A stretch of DNA of 64,000 bases from Nevskia sp964451925 (lineage in GTDB: Bacteria > Pseudomonadota > Gammaproteobacteria > Nevskiales > Nevskiaceae), in assembly GCA_964451925.1 (NCBI GenBank), contig CAYVKA010000003.1, positions 70,685 through 134,684 on the forward strand. Reading direction: 5' to 3'. Of this stretch, positions 57,146 to 64,000 are shown one piece after another; position 1 is the first letter of the stretch; the number at the start of each line of letters is the position of its first letter. The position numbers were made by a program, and so were the translations under genes. The notes beneath the pieces were generated by a model. The model was given only the letters and a program-made list of their open reading frames with translations. It ran no database searches and was not told the DNA's origin.

Positions 57146-59122
57146 TCAGGCGCGGCTGAGCAGGATGTCGCCGGACTGGTTGATCTCGAAGCGCCAGCCG
57201 CGCTCGATGCGGCAGGTGAAGAACGCCTCCTCCAGCACGGCCGGTCCGGCGGCGCTGGCACCGGCCAGCTGCTCCTCGACCCGGTACAGCGGCAGGTCGC
57301 CGGCCAGCGTGGCGCGCTTGCCGGCACTGACGGCCTCCTTGCCGCCCGCGCCGAAGCTGCCGGACAGGCTGGCGTGGCTGATCGGCTTGACCGCCTGCAG
57401 CGACAGCGAGACGCGGCCCTTGGCGGGCAGGCCCGCCGGCAGCTTGCCGTCCTTGAGCCCGACCAGGCGCTGATCCTTGCCGTCGCCGACGCACAGCGTT
57501 TCCTCGATGCGGCATTCCTCCAGATTGGCGCCTTCGGCGAACATGCCGCGCCGGGCGCGCTGGTACAGCAGTTCGCGGCAGGCGGCCAGGCCCGCAGCGT
57601 CGTTGCTGGCCAGCGGCGCCTCGAAGCGGTGCGCGATGTCGGAGAAGCCGATGCCGAAGGCGGAAAACACCGCCGCCAGGCCCGGAATGATCACCCGTTT
57701 CACGCCGACCGCCTCCGCCACCTTGCACACCACGAACGGCCCCGCGCCGCCGAAGGCGGCCAGCGTGGTGTCCGCGTCGATGTCGGTATAGGCCTTCAGG
57801 CTGGCGGCGATCTTCGCCACCCAGGCGTCTTCCATCGCCTGAGCCGCCTTCTGCTCGGAAAGGCCCAGCGGCTTGGCCACGTTCTCGGCGATGGCCGCGC
57901 TGGCGCGGGCCGCGTCGATCTTCAGTTCGCCGCCGAAAAACGAGGCCGGGTCGAGCAGCCCGGTCAACAGGAAGGCATCGGTCATCGTCGCCGACTGGCC
58001 GCCCAGGCCGAAGCAGGCCGGTCCCGGCGCCCCGCCGACGCTCTCCGGGCCGACACGGATCTTGCCGTTCTCCACCTTGATGATGGAGCTGCCGCCGACG
58101 CCGGCGCTGACCACGTCGCACAGCGGGAACGAGGTCTCCACCCCCTCCACCCGGCCGAACTGGTGGGCCCGCACCACGCCGTCTTCGACCAGGCCGATGT
58201 CGGTGGTAGTGCCGCCCACGTCCATCGACAGCAGGCGCTTGAAGCCGTAGTGGGCCGCCAGCGCCCTGGCGCCTTCGGCACCGCCGCGCGGGCCGGAGCT
58301 GTAGGTCTTGACCGCGATGGTCTTGGCGACGCGGGCGGAATGGCCGTCGTTGCGGAAGATCAGCAACGGATTGCGCGTGCGGTATTCGCGCAGCTTGTGC
58401 TCGGCGTTGTACAGGAAACGCTCCATCGCCGGGTGCAGGAAGGCGTTGAACAGCGCGGTCCAGGCGCGGCGCGCGTCATCGGCGTCGTCGACGATCTCAT
58501 GGGAGTACAGTACCGGGATGGCGCCCAGCAGTTGCGGCGGGAACTTGCGCAGCAGCAGGCGTTTGAGCTGTACCTCGCCGCTGTCGCGCACCTCGCCGCC
58601 GTAGGCGACGACGATACGATTGGCGCCGCCGGAGGACAGTGCGTTGACCGCCTTGATCGCCGCGATTTCCAGCGCCTCCCCTTCCAGCGCGGCATCGAGC
58701 CTGGCGATTCGTTCACCCACCAGACTGGAGAACAGCCCGCGCTGCTGCGGGTCCTGCTGCATGGCGTCGGCGCTGAGGCTGCCACCGAGGATCAGGCCCA
58801 GGCGCGGCCCCTTGCGCTCGACCAGCGCATTGGTGCCCTGGGTGGTCGAATAGCGGATGTATTCGGTGGACAGCAGCAGCGACAGCAGATCGTCCTTGCC
58901 GTAGATCACCCGTGAAGCCTTGAGCAGGCCGTCGAACAGGCACTTGGACAGGTCGTACGGCGTGGTCACCGTCTTGGTGCGGTAGACCTGGGCGCCGTCG
59001 ATGACACAGATGTCGGTCAGCGTGCCGCCATTGTCGATGTTGATCAGCTTACCGCCACCCACCACCTGCGCCGGCGCCGCCGAAACTTCGGCCACGGCCA
59101 GACTTTCACGAGCTGCGCTCAT
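57146..59122 (-). CDS. apcA: ketone carboxylase subunit, hydantoinase-A type (658 aa)
   Basis: The start at ATG 59122 has CGGAGG 7 bases upstream (a TTG at 59128 is open but unlikely), giving 658 residues, about 70 kDa, the size of ApcA. Motifs: INIDNGGTLTDICVIDG near 28, TTQGTNALVERKGPRLGLILGGS, LSMDVGGTTTDIGLVEDG near 297, GVGGSSIIKVENGKI, VGGAPGPACFGLGG and FGGAGPFVVCKVAEAVG. It is the first carboxylase gene, in the order 70-15-75-84 kDa seen for acetophenone-type operons. Note NGGTLTD where the partner has GGTFTD. Confidence 0.8.
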   Translation of the reverse strand: MSAARESLAVAEVSAAPAQVVGGGKLINIDNGGTLTDICVIDGAQVYRTKTVTTPYDLSKCLFDGLLKASRVIYGKDDLLSLLLSTEYIRYSTTQGTNALVERKGPRLGLILGGSLSADAMQQDPQQRGLFSSLVGERIARLDAALEGEALEIAAIKAVNALSSGGANRIVVAYGGEVRDSGEVQLKRLLLRKFPPQLLGAIPVLYSHEIVDDADDARRAWTALFNAFLHPAMERFLYNAEHKLREYRTRNPLLIFRNDGHSARVAKTIAVKTYSSGPRGGAEGARALAAHYGFKRLLSMDVGGTTTDIGLVEDGVVRAHQFGRVEGVETSFPLCDVVSAGVGGSSIIKVENGKIRVGPESVGGAPGPACFGLGGQSATMTDAFLLTGLLDPASFFGGELKIDAARASAAIAENVAKPLGLSEQKAAQAMEDAWVAKIAASLKAYTDIDADTTLAAFGGAGPFVVCKVAEAVGVKRVIIPGLAAVFSAFGIGFSDIAHRFEAPLASNDAAGLAACRELLYQRARRGMFAEGANLEECRIEETLCVGDGKDQRLVGLKDGKLPAGLPAKGRVSLSLQAVKPISHASLSGSFGAGGKEAVSAGKRATLAGDLPLYRVEEQLAGASAAGPAVLEEAFFTCRIERGWRFEINQSGDILLSRA

Positions 59123-59196
59123 GAGCAAACCTCCGGAAAAAGGGACGAAACGGAGCGCAACCCGTAACGGGCTGCGCGGGTGCCTGGAAGCGGCAT
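59119..59196 (-). CDS. 25-codon leader ORF coupled to apcA
   Basis: ATG 59196 follows a strong GGAGGAG ribosome binding site. The peptide (MPLPGTRAARYGLRSVSSLF, PEVCS) stops in ATGA at the apcA start, so the two are translationally coupled. The same design is seen at 42383 before the TonB receptor. No homology is recognised and it lacks runs of one amino acid that would suggest attenuation. Confidence 0.45.
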   Translation of the reverse strand: MPLPGTRAARYGLRSVSSLFPEVCS

Positions 59197-59258
59197 GATG
59201 GTCTCCTCCACCGTTGCCATCTGTCGTTGGGTCGCACCCGATTTGCCGGGCTGCGCTT

Positions 59259-59309
59259 TTTATAGAGACTAAGCGCCGCCCCCCCTGAAACCGCTACCCG
59301 CTCGGGTAG
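59259..59309 (-). promoter_or_regulatory. promoter and palindromic activator site of the carboxylase operon
   Basis: On the minus strand, TATAAA (59259-59264) is a good -10 box but the -35 region (TTTCAG near 59285-59290) is poor. Directly upstream, CTACCCG and CGGGTAG (59294-59309) form a perfect 7-base inverted repeat with a two-base centre, at about -50. This is where a dimeric activator that contacts RNA polymerase would bind. The opposite strand reads hairpin plus TTTTT and could instead terminate rightward transcripts. Confidence 0.45.
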
Positions 59310-59331
59310 TTTTTCACCCGCCCCGATCGGC

Positions 59332-60711
59332 TCAGGCGCTACCCAGATGCATCAGCGCCGCATTGGTCAGGTATTTGTCGTAAATGCCGGCATCGTTGGC
59401 CAGGGTGGCGTGGCCGCCGGAGATGCTCCTGACCTGCTCCAGCCGGGTCATGCTGCCGGTCTGGATGTCGAAGGCGTGCACATGTCCCCACGACCAGTAG
59501 GGATGCTTGCCGTCCATGAAGGACTTGCCGGCCGACTCGTACAGGCCATAGGCGCCGTCGAACGAGCGGAACGGCTCGCCGCGCCGGTCGAATGACACCA
59601 TGCCGATCGGCAGCTGTGTGCGGGCATCGAACCAGACCCGCTTGCGGCTCACCGGCGCCCGCGGGAATTTCACCGGCTCGGCTTCCACCACGATCGCCTC
59701 CGGCACCAACTCCACCGTGGTGTTCCAGAAAGTCTTGCCCTGCGGCCCGCCGTGGGTGCCGTGCTCCCAGTTGGGATGGCCGGCTTCCCATCCGCCGGAA
59801 ACGCCCGCCAGCAACGGACCGCGCCCGACAATGCGATAGTTGCCCCAGGTGTAGAGCGGATCGCCGGCGCACCAGGCGTCCGACAGGTACAGCGTCGAGC
59901 CCGGGATCAGCGGCTCGAAGCGCTGGTCGGTCGGAAACTGGCGGATGCGCCGGAATGCCGGCACATAGCCATACAGGTCCGGAAAAGTGCTCTGGTCGTA
60001 GGCCCAGACATTGAGGAACGAGGTGCCCTTGGCGCTCTCCGGCGTCTGGAAGAACACCGATTGATAGCGCAGCTTGTCCTCGTGGCCGGGCCAGTAGGGC
60101 CGCGGCTCCATGCGCACCCGCGCGATCGGCGACAACTCGGCCCAGCCGCATTCGTAGTTGAAGCGCAGGTCGCCGTCGGCCGACAGGTCGTATTCCTTGA
60201 TGGCATAGAACGCGGCGTCGTGCCGGCCCCAGCTCAGCGTCAGGCCGGCGAACAGCTCCACCGCGCTCTGCGGCGCCGGAAACGGGTTGCCGCCGATCCA
60301 GGGCTTGCCATCGGCGGTAACCACGTTGCCGCGCGCGTCGAAACGCGCCTGGCCCTGGTTGCGCAGCGTCGCCTCCAGATATTCCCAGGGGCTCAGCTTC
60401 ATCAGTTCGGTGGTGGTCTTCGCCACCCGCAGGCGCCGCCCCAACTTCGCCACCTGCACGTATTTGATCGGCTCCAGCAGATCCTTCACCAGCTCGACAT
60501 TGTCCGCCGTGATCTCGTCGCCGGTCTTGATGCGGCCCTTGGTGTAGCCCTCGATCGACAGCAACTCCTCGGGATAGGCCTTGGCCGCATCCCCGCCCTG
60601 CGCCAGCGCCTGCCATAGCGGCATCAGCACCCCGGCCGAGGCGACGCCCCGGGCGGCCTGCTGCAGGAAATGCCGGCGGCTGTAGCCGGCGTCGTAGCGC
60701 CTTATGCGCAT
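59332..60711 (-). CDS. DUF1329 protein, Tat-exported
   Basis: A 459-residue protein with a twin-arginine signal (YSRRHFLQQAARGVASAGVLMP). DUF1329 hallmarks follow: WEYLEATLRNQGQARFD, GNPFPAP, AIKEYDLSADGDLRFNYECGWAE, KGTSFLNVWAYDQSTFPDLYGYVPAFRR, LSDAWCAGDPLYTWGNYRIVGRGPLL and the C-terminal NDAGIYDKYLTNAALMHLGSA. DUF1329 proteins are periplasmic/outer-membrane partners of DUF1302 porin-like proteins in sterol, terpene and aromatic catabolic loci. A second DUF1329 gene ends at 63942 with nearly the same C-terminus (DVYNKYLTNQAITRLGQA). Exact role unknown. Confidence 0.85.
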   Translation of the reverse strand: MRIRRYDAGYSRRHFLQQAARGVASAGVLMPLWQALAQGGDAAKAYPEELLSIEGYTKGRIKTGDEITADNVELVKDLLEPIKYVQVAKLGRRLRVAKTTTELMKLSPWEYLEATLRNQGQARFDARGNVVTADGKPWIGGNPFPAPQSAVELFAGLTLSWGRHDAAFYAIKEYDLSADGDLRFNYECGWAELSPIARVRMEPRPYWPGHEDKLRYQSVFFQTPESAKGTSFLNVWAYDQSTFPDLYGYVPAFRRIRQFPTDQRFEPLIPGSTLYLSDAWCAGDPLYTWGNYRIVGRGPLLAGVSGGWEAGHPNWEHGTHGGPQGKTFWNTTVELVPEAIVVEAEPVKFPRAPVSRKRVWFDARTQLPIGMVSFDRRGEPFRSFDGAYGLYESAGKSFMDGKHPYWSWGHVHAFDIQTGSMTRLEQVRSISGGHATLANDAGIYDKYLTNAALMHLGSA

Positions 60712-60729
60712 GGATCTATCCGCCCCCGC

Positions 60730-60761
60730 AAAAAAAGAGCCGGCGGCTGGCGCCGCCGGCT
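60730..60761 (-). terminator. rho-independent terminator after the DUF1302 gene
   Basis: Read leftward, AGCCGGCGGC and GCCGCCGGCT form a perfect 10-base stem and are followed by seven Ts. It lies in the 113 bases between the DUF1302 gene (ends 60825) and the DUF1329 gene (starts 60711). Read-through past it would be needed to express DUF1329 from the upstream promoter, so either it attenuates the operon or DUF1329 has its own promoter. Confidence 0.8.
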
Positions 60762-60824
60762 ATCAGGACACGTGCTGATCGAGAGGGAGGGGGTGGGCAG
60801 CACGTGCGCAGTGCGGAATCCACT

Positions 60825-62918
60825 CTAAAACTGATATCCGACGCGTAATGTGAACTCGTTCCCAAATGCCAGGCCACCGAGCAGGTTTTTGTTCGGATTG
60901 CTGCCCAGGCGGTCATTGATGTAGTTGTAGAAGCCGTCGATGGACCAGTGGCCGTTCGGCTTGTACTGCAGGCCGGGCTGGACCAGGACGCCGCCGCGCG
61001 GGTCGTACAAGGTGGCAAAACCGATACGGTAGATGTCCTGCGGGAACGGCTGCTGGAAGGCGAACACCACATAGTTGGCATTGGTGACGCCGGGCACGCC
61101 GGTGGTGGCATTGGGATCGTAGGTGTCGGTGCCGCCATAACCCTTGAGCGAGCGCCCGAACAGGTCGTCACGCGTGCGGTGCATGTACTGCAGGACGAAA
61201 TACGTTGCCGGGAAAGCATCGGTGAAGCGGTAGTATTTCTCCAGCACCAGGGCGCCAACCCAGTCGTTCGAGTGCAGGAAATCCTTGCCCAGGGTCGGCG
61301 AGGTGTAGACGCGCGCCGGCGTGTAACTGCCTTCCAGGTTGATGATCAACTGGTCGAGGATCGAACCCGGCGCGCCGTCGACCACATAGCTGGCGCCCAG
61401 GCCGAGCACCGTCTCCTGGAAGTAGTCGCGCTCGATGTGGCCGCGCAGGTCGCCGCCGGCGGCGATGAAGAACGTGTTCAGCTCGTCCACCGCCTGCTGG
61501 TAATTCTGCACCGGGGATGCAAACACCTTGGTGGTGGACGGCTGGAAATCATTGATCGCGGCGTTGAGGCCCTGGATGCCATCGAGGCGCACCATCGAGG
61601 CGTAGTGGAACCACTCATTCGCCGAATAGACGCCGCCGGGTGAAGCCTCGAACGGCGTGCCGGCCAGGGCCGGTCCGGCGCCGCCGCTGGTGGCGTTGGC
61701 CAGGTTCACCGCCGAGCCGAGGAGGTTCGGCGCCCCGCCGGTGGTGGTGGCCGGCAGGTTTTTATTGACCCCTGAGGCGGTCCAGCGGAACACGCCGTCC
61801 GGGTTGTAGCGCCGTGTGGCGACGGCCTGGAAACCCCACTGGCCGAAGTTGGCCTTCAGGCGCATGCCGTAGCTCAGCTTGTTCCACTTGTCGTCGCCGT
61901 TCACCGAGTAGTTGTCATGCACGGTGAACTGCACCGGGATGATGTTGTACTGCGTGTTCGGATTGCCGTAGACCGTGGGCTGGAACTTCTGCACGTAGCC
62001 GTCGGCGAGGATGTCGTCGGTGATCTGGTAGCCGACGCGCAGGGCCGGCGCCGGCACGCGCTTGTCGGAGTACTCTTCCTGGGCGTAGTCCAGCACCGAA
62101 TGGCGGCGCAGATCCAGGCCGTCCACCACGTCGAGGACGCGGAAGAAGATGGCCTGCCCCCAGGCAATGGACTGGTTGCCGAGGCGGACGTTCAGCGGCC
62201 CGTGGTTGTAGTCCAGGATCATGGTCGGGAAATAGACCAGGTAATTGGGCCCGGCCCATTCCAGCGGATTGGGATGCTTGTTGCCGTCGACCTGATACTG
62301 GAAGTAGTTCGGCGCCCCGCCATACAGGGCCGGATTGCCCCCGGCGATGTTGCCGGTGATCGGGTTGTCGACGCTGCCGGCGTCGAAATCGCTGTAATGG
62401 CCCAGCTCTCCGATCGCGCGCACGCGCGCGATGAACTTGAGGTCATTGGTCAGCTTCATGCCCAACTCGCCCTCACCGCGCAGGATGTGCAGGTTGAAGA
62501 CGTTGTTGGAGGGCGCGATCGGACGGGTCACCGTGTCGGTGCCGGTGGCGACCAGCGGCACATTGGGCACCGGGATGGAGCTCCAGTTCACCGGCAGCGG
62601 AAGGCTGATCGGAAGCCCCAGGCCCGCGAACAGGGCGCTGCCGGAATTCGGCGGCACATAAGCCTGTCGCGGTGCGGAGATGCTGTTGTAGGGATTGCCG
62701 CGCTGGTTGTTGGGGTTCTCCTTGTCGCTGGTGGAGAACGCGACTTCCGGCCGGATGAATCCGCCGAAACTCACATCCATGTCATGAAACCAGCCGCCGC
62801 CGGAATCACTTCCGGAAGAATCGGCGGGCGCGGCGCCCGCATTGTCCTGGGCCTGTACGGACCCAGTCATCAGCAGTACACCCAAAGCGATCGGAACAAG
62901 CACGTATGTTTTGCCCAC
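60825..62918 (-). CDS. DUF1302 outer-membrane protein
   Basis: This 697-residue protein starts with a signal peptide (LVPIALGVLLMTGSVQAQ). DUF1302 sequence follows: DMDVSFGGFIRPEVAFSTSDKENP, NVFNLHILRGEGELGMKL, GPLNVRLGNQSIAWGQAIFFRVLDVVDGLDLRRHSVLDYAQEEYSDKRVPAPALRVGYQI, and a terminal aromatic strand LRVGYQF. It probably forms a barrel in the outer membrane for hydrophobic substrates, and is always found with DUF1329. It is preceded by the YCF48-like gene with a 61-base gap. Confidence 0.85.
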   Translation of the reverse strand: MGKTYVLVPIALGVLLMTGSVQAQDNAGAAPADSSGSDSGGGWFHDMDVSFGGFIRPEVAFSTSDKENPNNQRGNPYNSISAPRQAYVPPNSGSALFAGLGLPISLPLPVNWSSIPVPNVPLVATGTDTVTRPIAPSNNVFNLHILRGEGELGMKLTNDLKFIARVRAIGELGHYSDFDAGSVDNPITGNIAGGNPALYGGAPNYFQYQVDGNKHPNPLEWAGPNYLVYFPTMILDYNHGPLNVRLGNQSIAWGQAIFFRVLDVVDGLDLRRHSVLDYAQEEYSDKRVPAPALRVGYQITDDILADGYVQKFQPTVYGNPNTQYNIIPVQFTVHDNYSVNGDDKWNKLSYGMRLKANFGQWGFQAVATRRYNPDGVFRWTASGVNKNLPATTTGGAPNLLGSAVNLANATSGGAGPALAGTPFEASPGGVYSANEWFHYASMVRLDGIQGLNAAINDFQPSTTKVFASPVQNYQQAVDELNTFFIAAGGDLRGHIERDYFQETVLGLGASYVVDGAPGSILDQLIINLEGSYTPARVYTSPTLGKDFLHSNDWVGALVLEKYYRFTDAFPATYFVLQYMHRTRDDLFGRSLKGYGGTDTYDPNATTGVPGVTNANYVVFAFQQPFPQDIYRIGFATLYDPRGGVLVQPGLQYKPNGHWSIDGFYNYINDRLGSNPNKNLLGGLAFGNEFTLRVGYQF

Positions 62919-62979
62919 GACACCCTCCCCGAGTAAATGTTTTTATTACTGCCCGAAGCACAAAGTCATGAAGCGCCGA

Positions 62980-63945
62980 TCATTCGACGATGCGGATGAC
63001 CTGCCCGGAATGACCGACCGCCAGAATGGTCTGCGACGCACCGGCGCCGGCGATGCCTTGATACCAGGTTGTGTTGATCTCCTCGCCGCTGAGATGCGTC
63101 CAGGATTTGCCGTCGTCGGCGCTGGCCAACATGTCGTGCATGCCGGTCACCACCACCTTGCCGTCCGCCGCCGCGTGCACCCCGAGCAGGATCGCCGTGG
63201 TGCCGGCGTTGACGTCGCTCCAGGTGGCGCCATGGTCGGTGCTGCGCAGCAGCGCGCCGTTCTGACCGGCGGCATAGGCCGTGCCCTGCGCCGGCAGTTC
63301 CAGCGCGAATAGCGAGGCATCGCCCTTGTGCAGGGTCTGCCAGCTCTTGCCGCCATCGGCGCTGCGCAGGATCAGGCCGAACTCGCCCACCATGGTGATG
63401 GCGCCCTTGTCGTCGACGTTGACGTCATACAGGTGCGGTTGCTCGCCGTCCTTGTTGTAGCTGGTCCAGTCGGGGGCGATCGAGGCCCAGCTCTTGCCGC
63501 CGTCGTCGGACTTGATCACCGTGCCGAAGGCGCCGACCGCCGCCGCCTGGCCATTGCCGTTGACGCTGACGCCGAACAGGCGATTCTGCGTGCCGCTATC
63601 CGTCTTGTTCCATTTGCCGGCGTCGTCCATCACCAGCACCGTGCCCTCCTGGCCGACCGCGATGGCGTGGCCCTGCTGCACCGATACGCCCAGCAGCGAC
63701 AACGGCGTCGGCGCCGGGGCTACCGTCTTCCAGCTCTTGCCGGCATCGGCACTCTCCAGGATGGCGCCCGCGGCGCCCACCGCGATGGCGGCGTCGCCAT
63801 GGGTGGAGACCGCGAACAGCGCCTGGTGCGCCGTGCCGGAGACCACCGTGGCGGTGGCCGAAGCGGCGCCGTACACGGCGCCGCCGGCCAGCAACAGGCC
63901 GGCGCCCGCAACGGCGCCGGCCCACACGCGGCGCATGCCGCTCAC
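62980..63945 (-). CDS. YCF48-like/BNR-repeat protein
   Basis: This 321-residue protein has a signal sequence (AVAGAGLLLAGGAVYGAAS) and at least five SxDxGKSW-type (Asp-box) repeats (ESADAGKSWKTV, KSDDGGKSWASI, RSADGGKSWQTL, RSTDHGATWSDV, ASADDGKSWTHL), giving a seven-bladed propeller of the YCF48 family. The GTG start overlaps the stop of the upstream DUF1329 gene (GTGA). Such propellers accompany DUF1329/DUF1302 and an RND exporter in catabolic loci and probably act as a periplasmic adaptor. Confidence 0.82.
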   Translation of the reverse strand: MSGMRRVWAGAVAGAGLLLAGGAVYGAASATATVVSGTAHQALFAVSTHGDAAIAVGAAGAILESADAGKSWKTVAPAPTPLSLLGVSVQQGHAIAVGQEGTVLVMDDAGKWNKTDSGTQNRLFGVSVNGNGQAAAVGAFGTVIKSDDGGKSWASIAPDWTSYNKDGEQPHLYDVNVDDKGAITMVGEFGLILRSADGGKSWQTLHKGDASLFALELPAQGTAYAAGQNGALLRSTDHGATWSDVNAGTTAILLGVHAAADGKVVVTGMHDMLASADDGKSWTHLSGEEINTTWYQGIAGAGASQTILAVGHSGQVIRIVE

Positions 63946-64000
63946 GCCTGCCCCAGCCTGGTGATGGCCTGGTTGGTGAGGTACTTGTTGTAGACGTCCA
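63942..64000 (-). CDS. 3' end of a second DUF1329 gene (truncated by the window)
   Basis: Only the last 19 residues are present: DVYNKYLTNQAITRLGQA before the stop. The match to the C-terminus of the DUF1329 gene at 59332 (YDKYLTNAALMHLGSA) identifies the family. It overlaps the YCF48-like start by 4 bases. Confidence 0.6.
   Translation of the reverse strand, partial: DVYNKYLTNQAITRLGQA

Overview
The window looks like a high-GC gammaproteobacterial chromosome. The Nevskiales/Xanthomonadales are my best guess: the catabolic and TonB-receptor genes, and an Xanthomonadaceae-type GGGAATCGGGAATGG repeat at 47169-47239, point that way. No intact tRNA, rRNA or CRISPR array was seen, so the placement is inference.

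Layout. (1) 1-5841: a plus-strand alicyclic-acid catabolic cluster: acyl-CoA ligase, BadH-like dehydrogenase, BadI-like ring-cleaving hydrolase, alpha/beta hydrolase and a MarR (BadR-like) regulator. A divergent outer-membrane channel follows. (2) 6010-16954: accessory DNA with lower-GC stretches. It carries a gene-poor 1.4 kb, a Pycsar-like anti-phage operon with two different nucleotide cyclases flanking a PycTM-type membrane effector plus a DUF2513 gene, and a tyrosine recombinase divergent from a KfrA-like protein with a clear inverted-repeat operator. Small nuclease and HAD-phosphatase genes and a second KfrA-like coiled-coil protein with a histone-like tail complete it. (3) 16955-38373: a 21.4 kb provirus of unusual type. 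Nearly all of it is one minus-strand operon of more than 35 tightly overlapping small genes. It has a large HUH rolling-circle replication protein, a Dam-type methylase, two tandem lytic transglycosylases, a frameshifted holin-like gene, at least ten small single-span membrane proteins, a block of small beta-rich proteins and a LamG-type spike candidate. There is no terminase, portal, tail or recognised packaging ATPase. This is the profile of a tailless, internal-membrane icosahedral phage (corticovirus/FLiP-like) and not of a tailed or filamentous phage. It is bounded by two same-orientation dif-like sites (16955-16982 and 38346-38373) and has no integrase of its own, so XerCD-mediated integration is inferred.

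(4) 38483-45955: a PQQ-linked locus: pqqB (a variant lacking the usual metal ligands), a TonB-dependent receptor preceded by an overlapping 40-codon leader ORF, an EamA exporter, and a receptor that closely resembles E. coli PqqU/YncD, the PQQ importer. (5) 46026-59122: a minus-strand operon resembling the acetophenone carboxylase route of Aromatoleum. It contains two hydantoinase-A-type subunits, one hydantoinase-B-type subunit, a small zinc-finger subunit, a candidate epsilon subunit, an acetoacetate/benzoylacetate-type CoA ligase, two short-chain dehydrogenases, a DUF3237 protein and a saccharopine-dehydrogenase-like reductase. The expected chemistry is secondary alcohol to aryl or alkyl ketone, ATP-dependent carboxylation to a beta-keto acid, then CoA activation; no thiolase lies in the window. 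(6) 59332-64000: the envelope module DUF1329, DUF1302, YCF48-like and a second, truncated DUF1329 gene, which commonly accompanies hydrophobic-substrate catabolism.

The strongest candidates for something undescribed are the 21 kb tailless-phage-like provirus at dif-like sites and the two-cyclase Pycsar-like operon.
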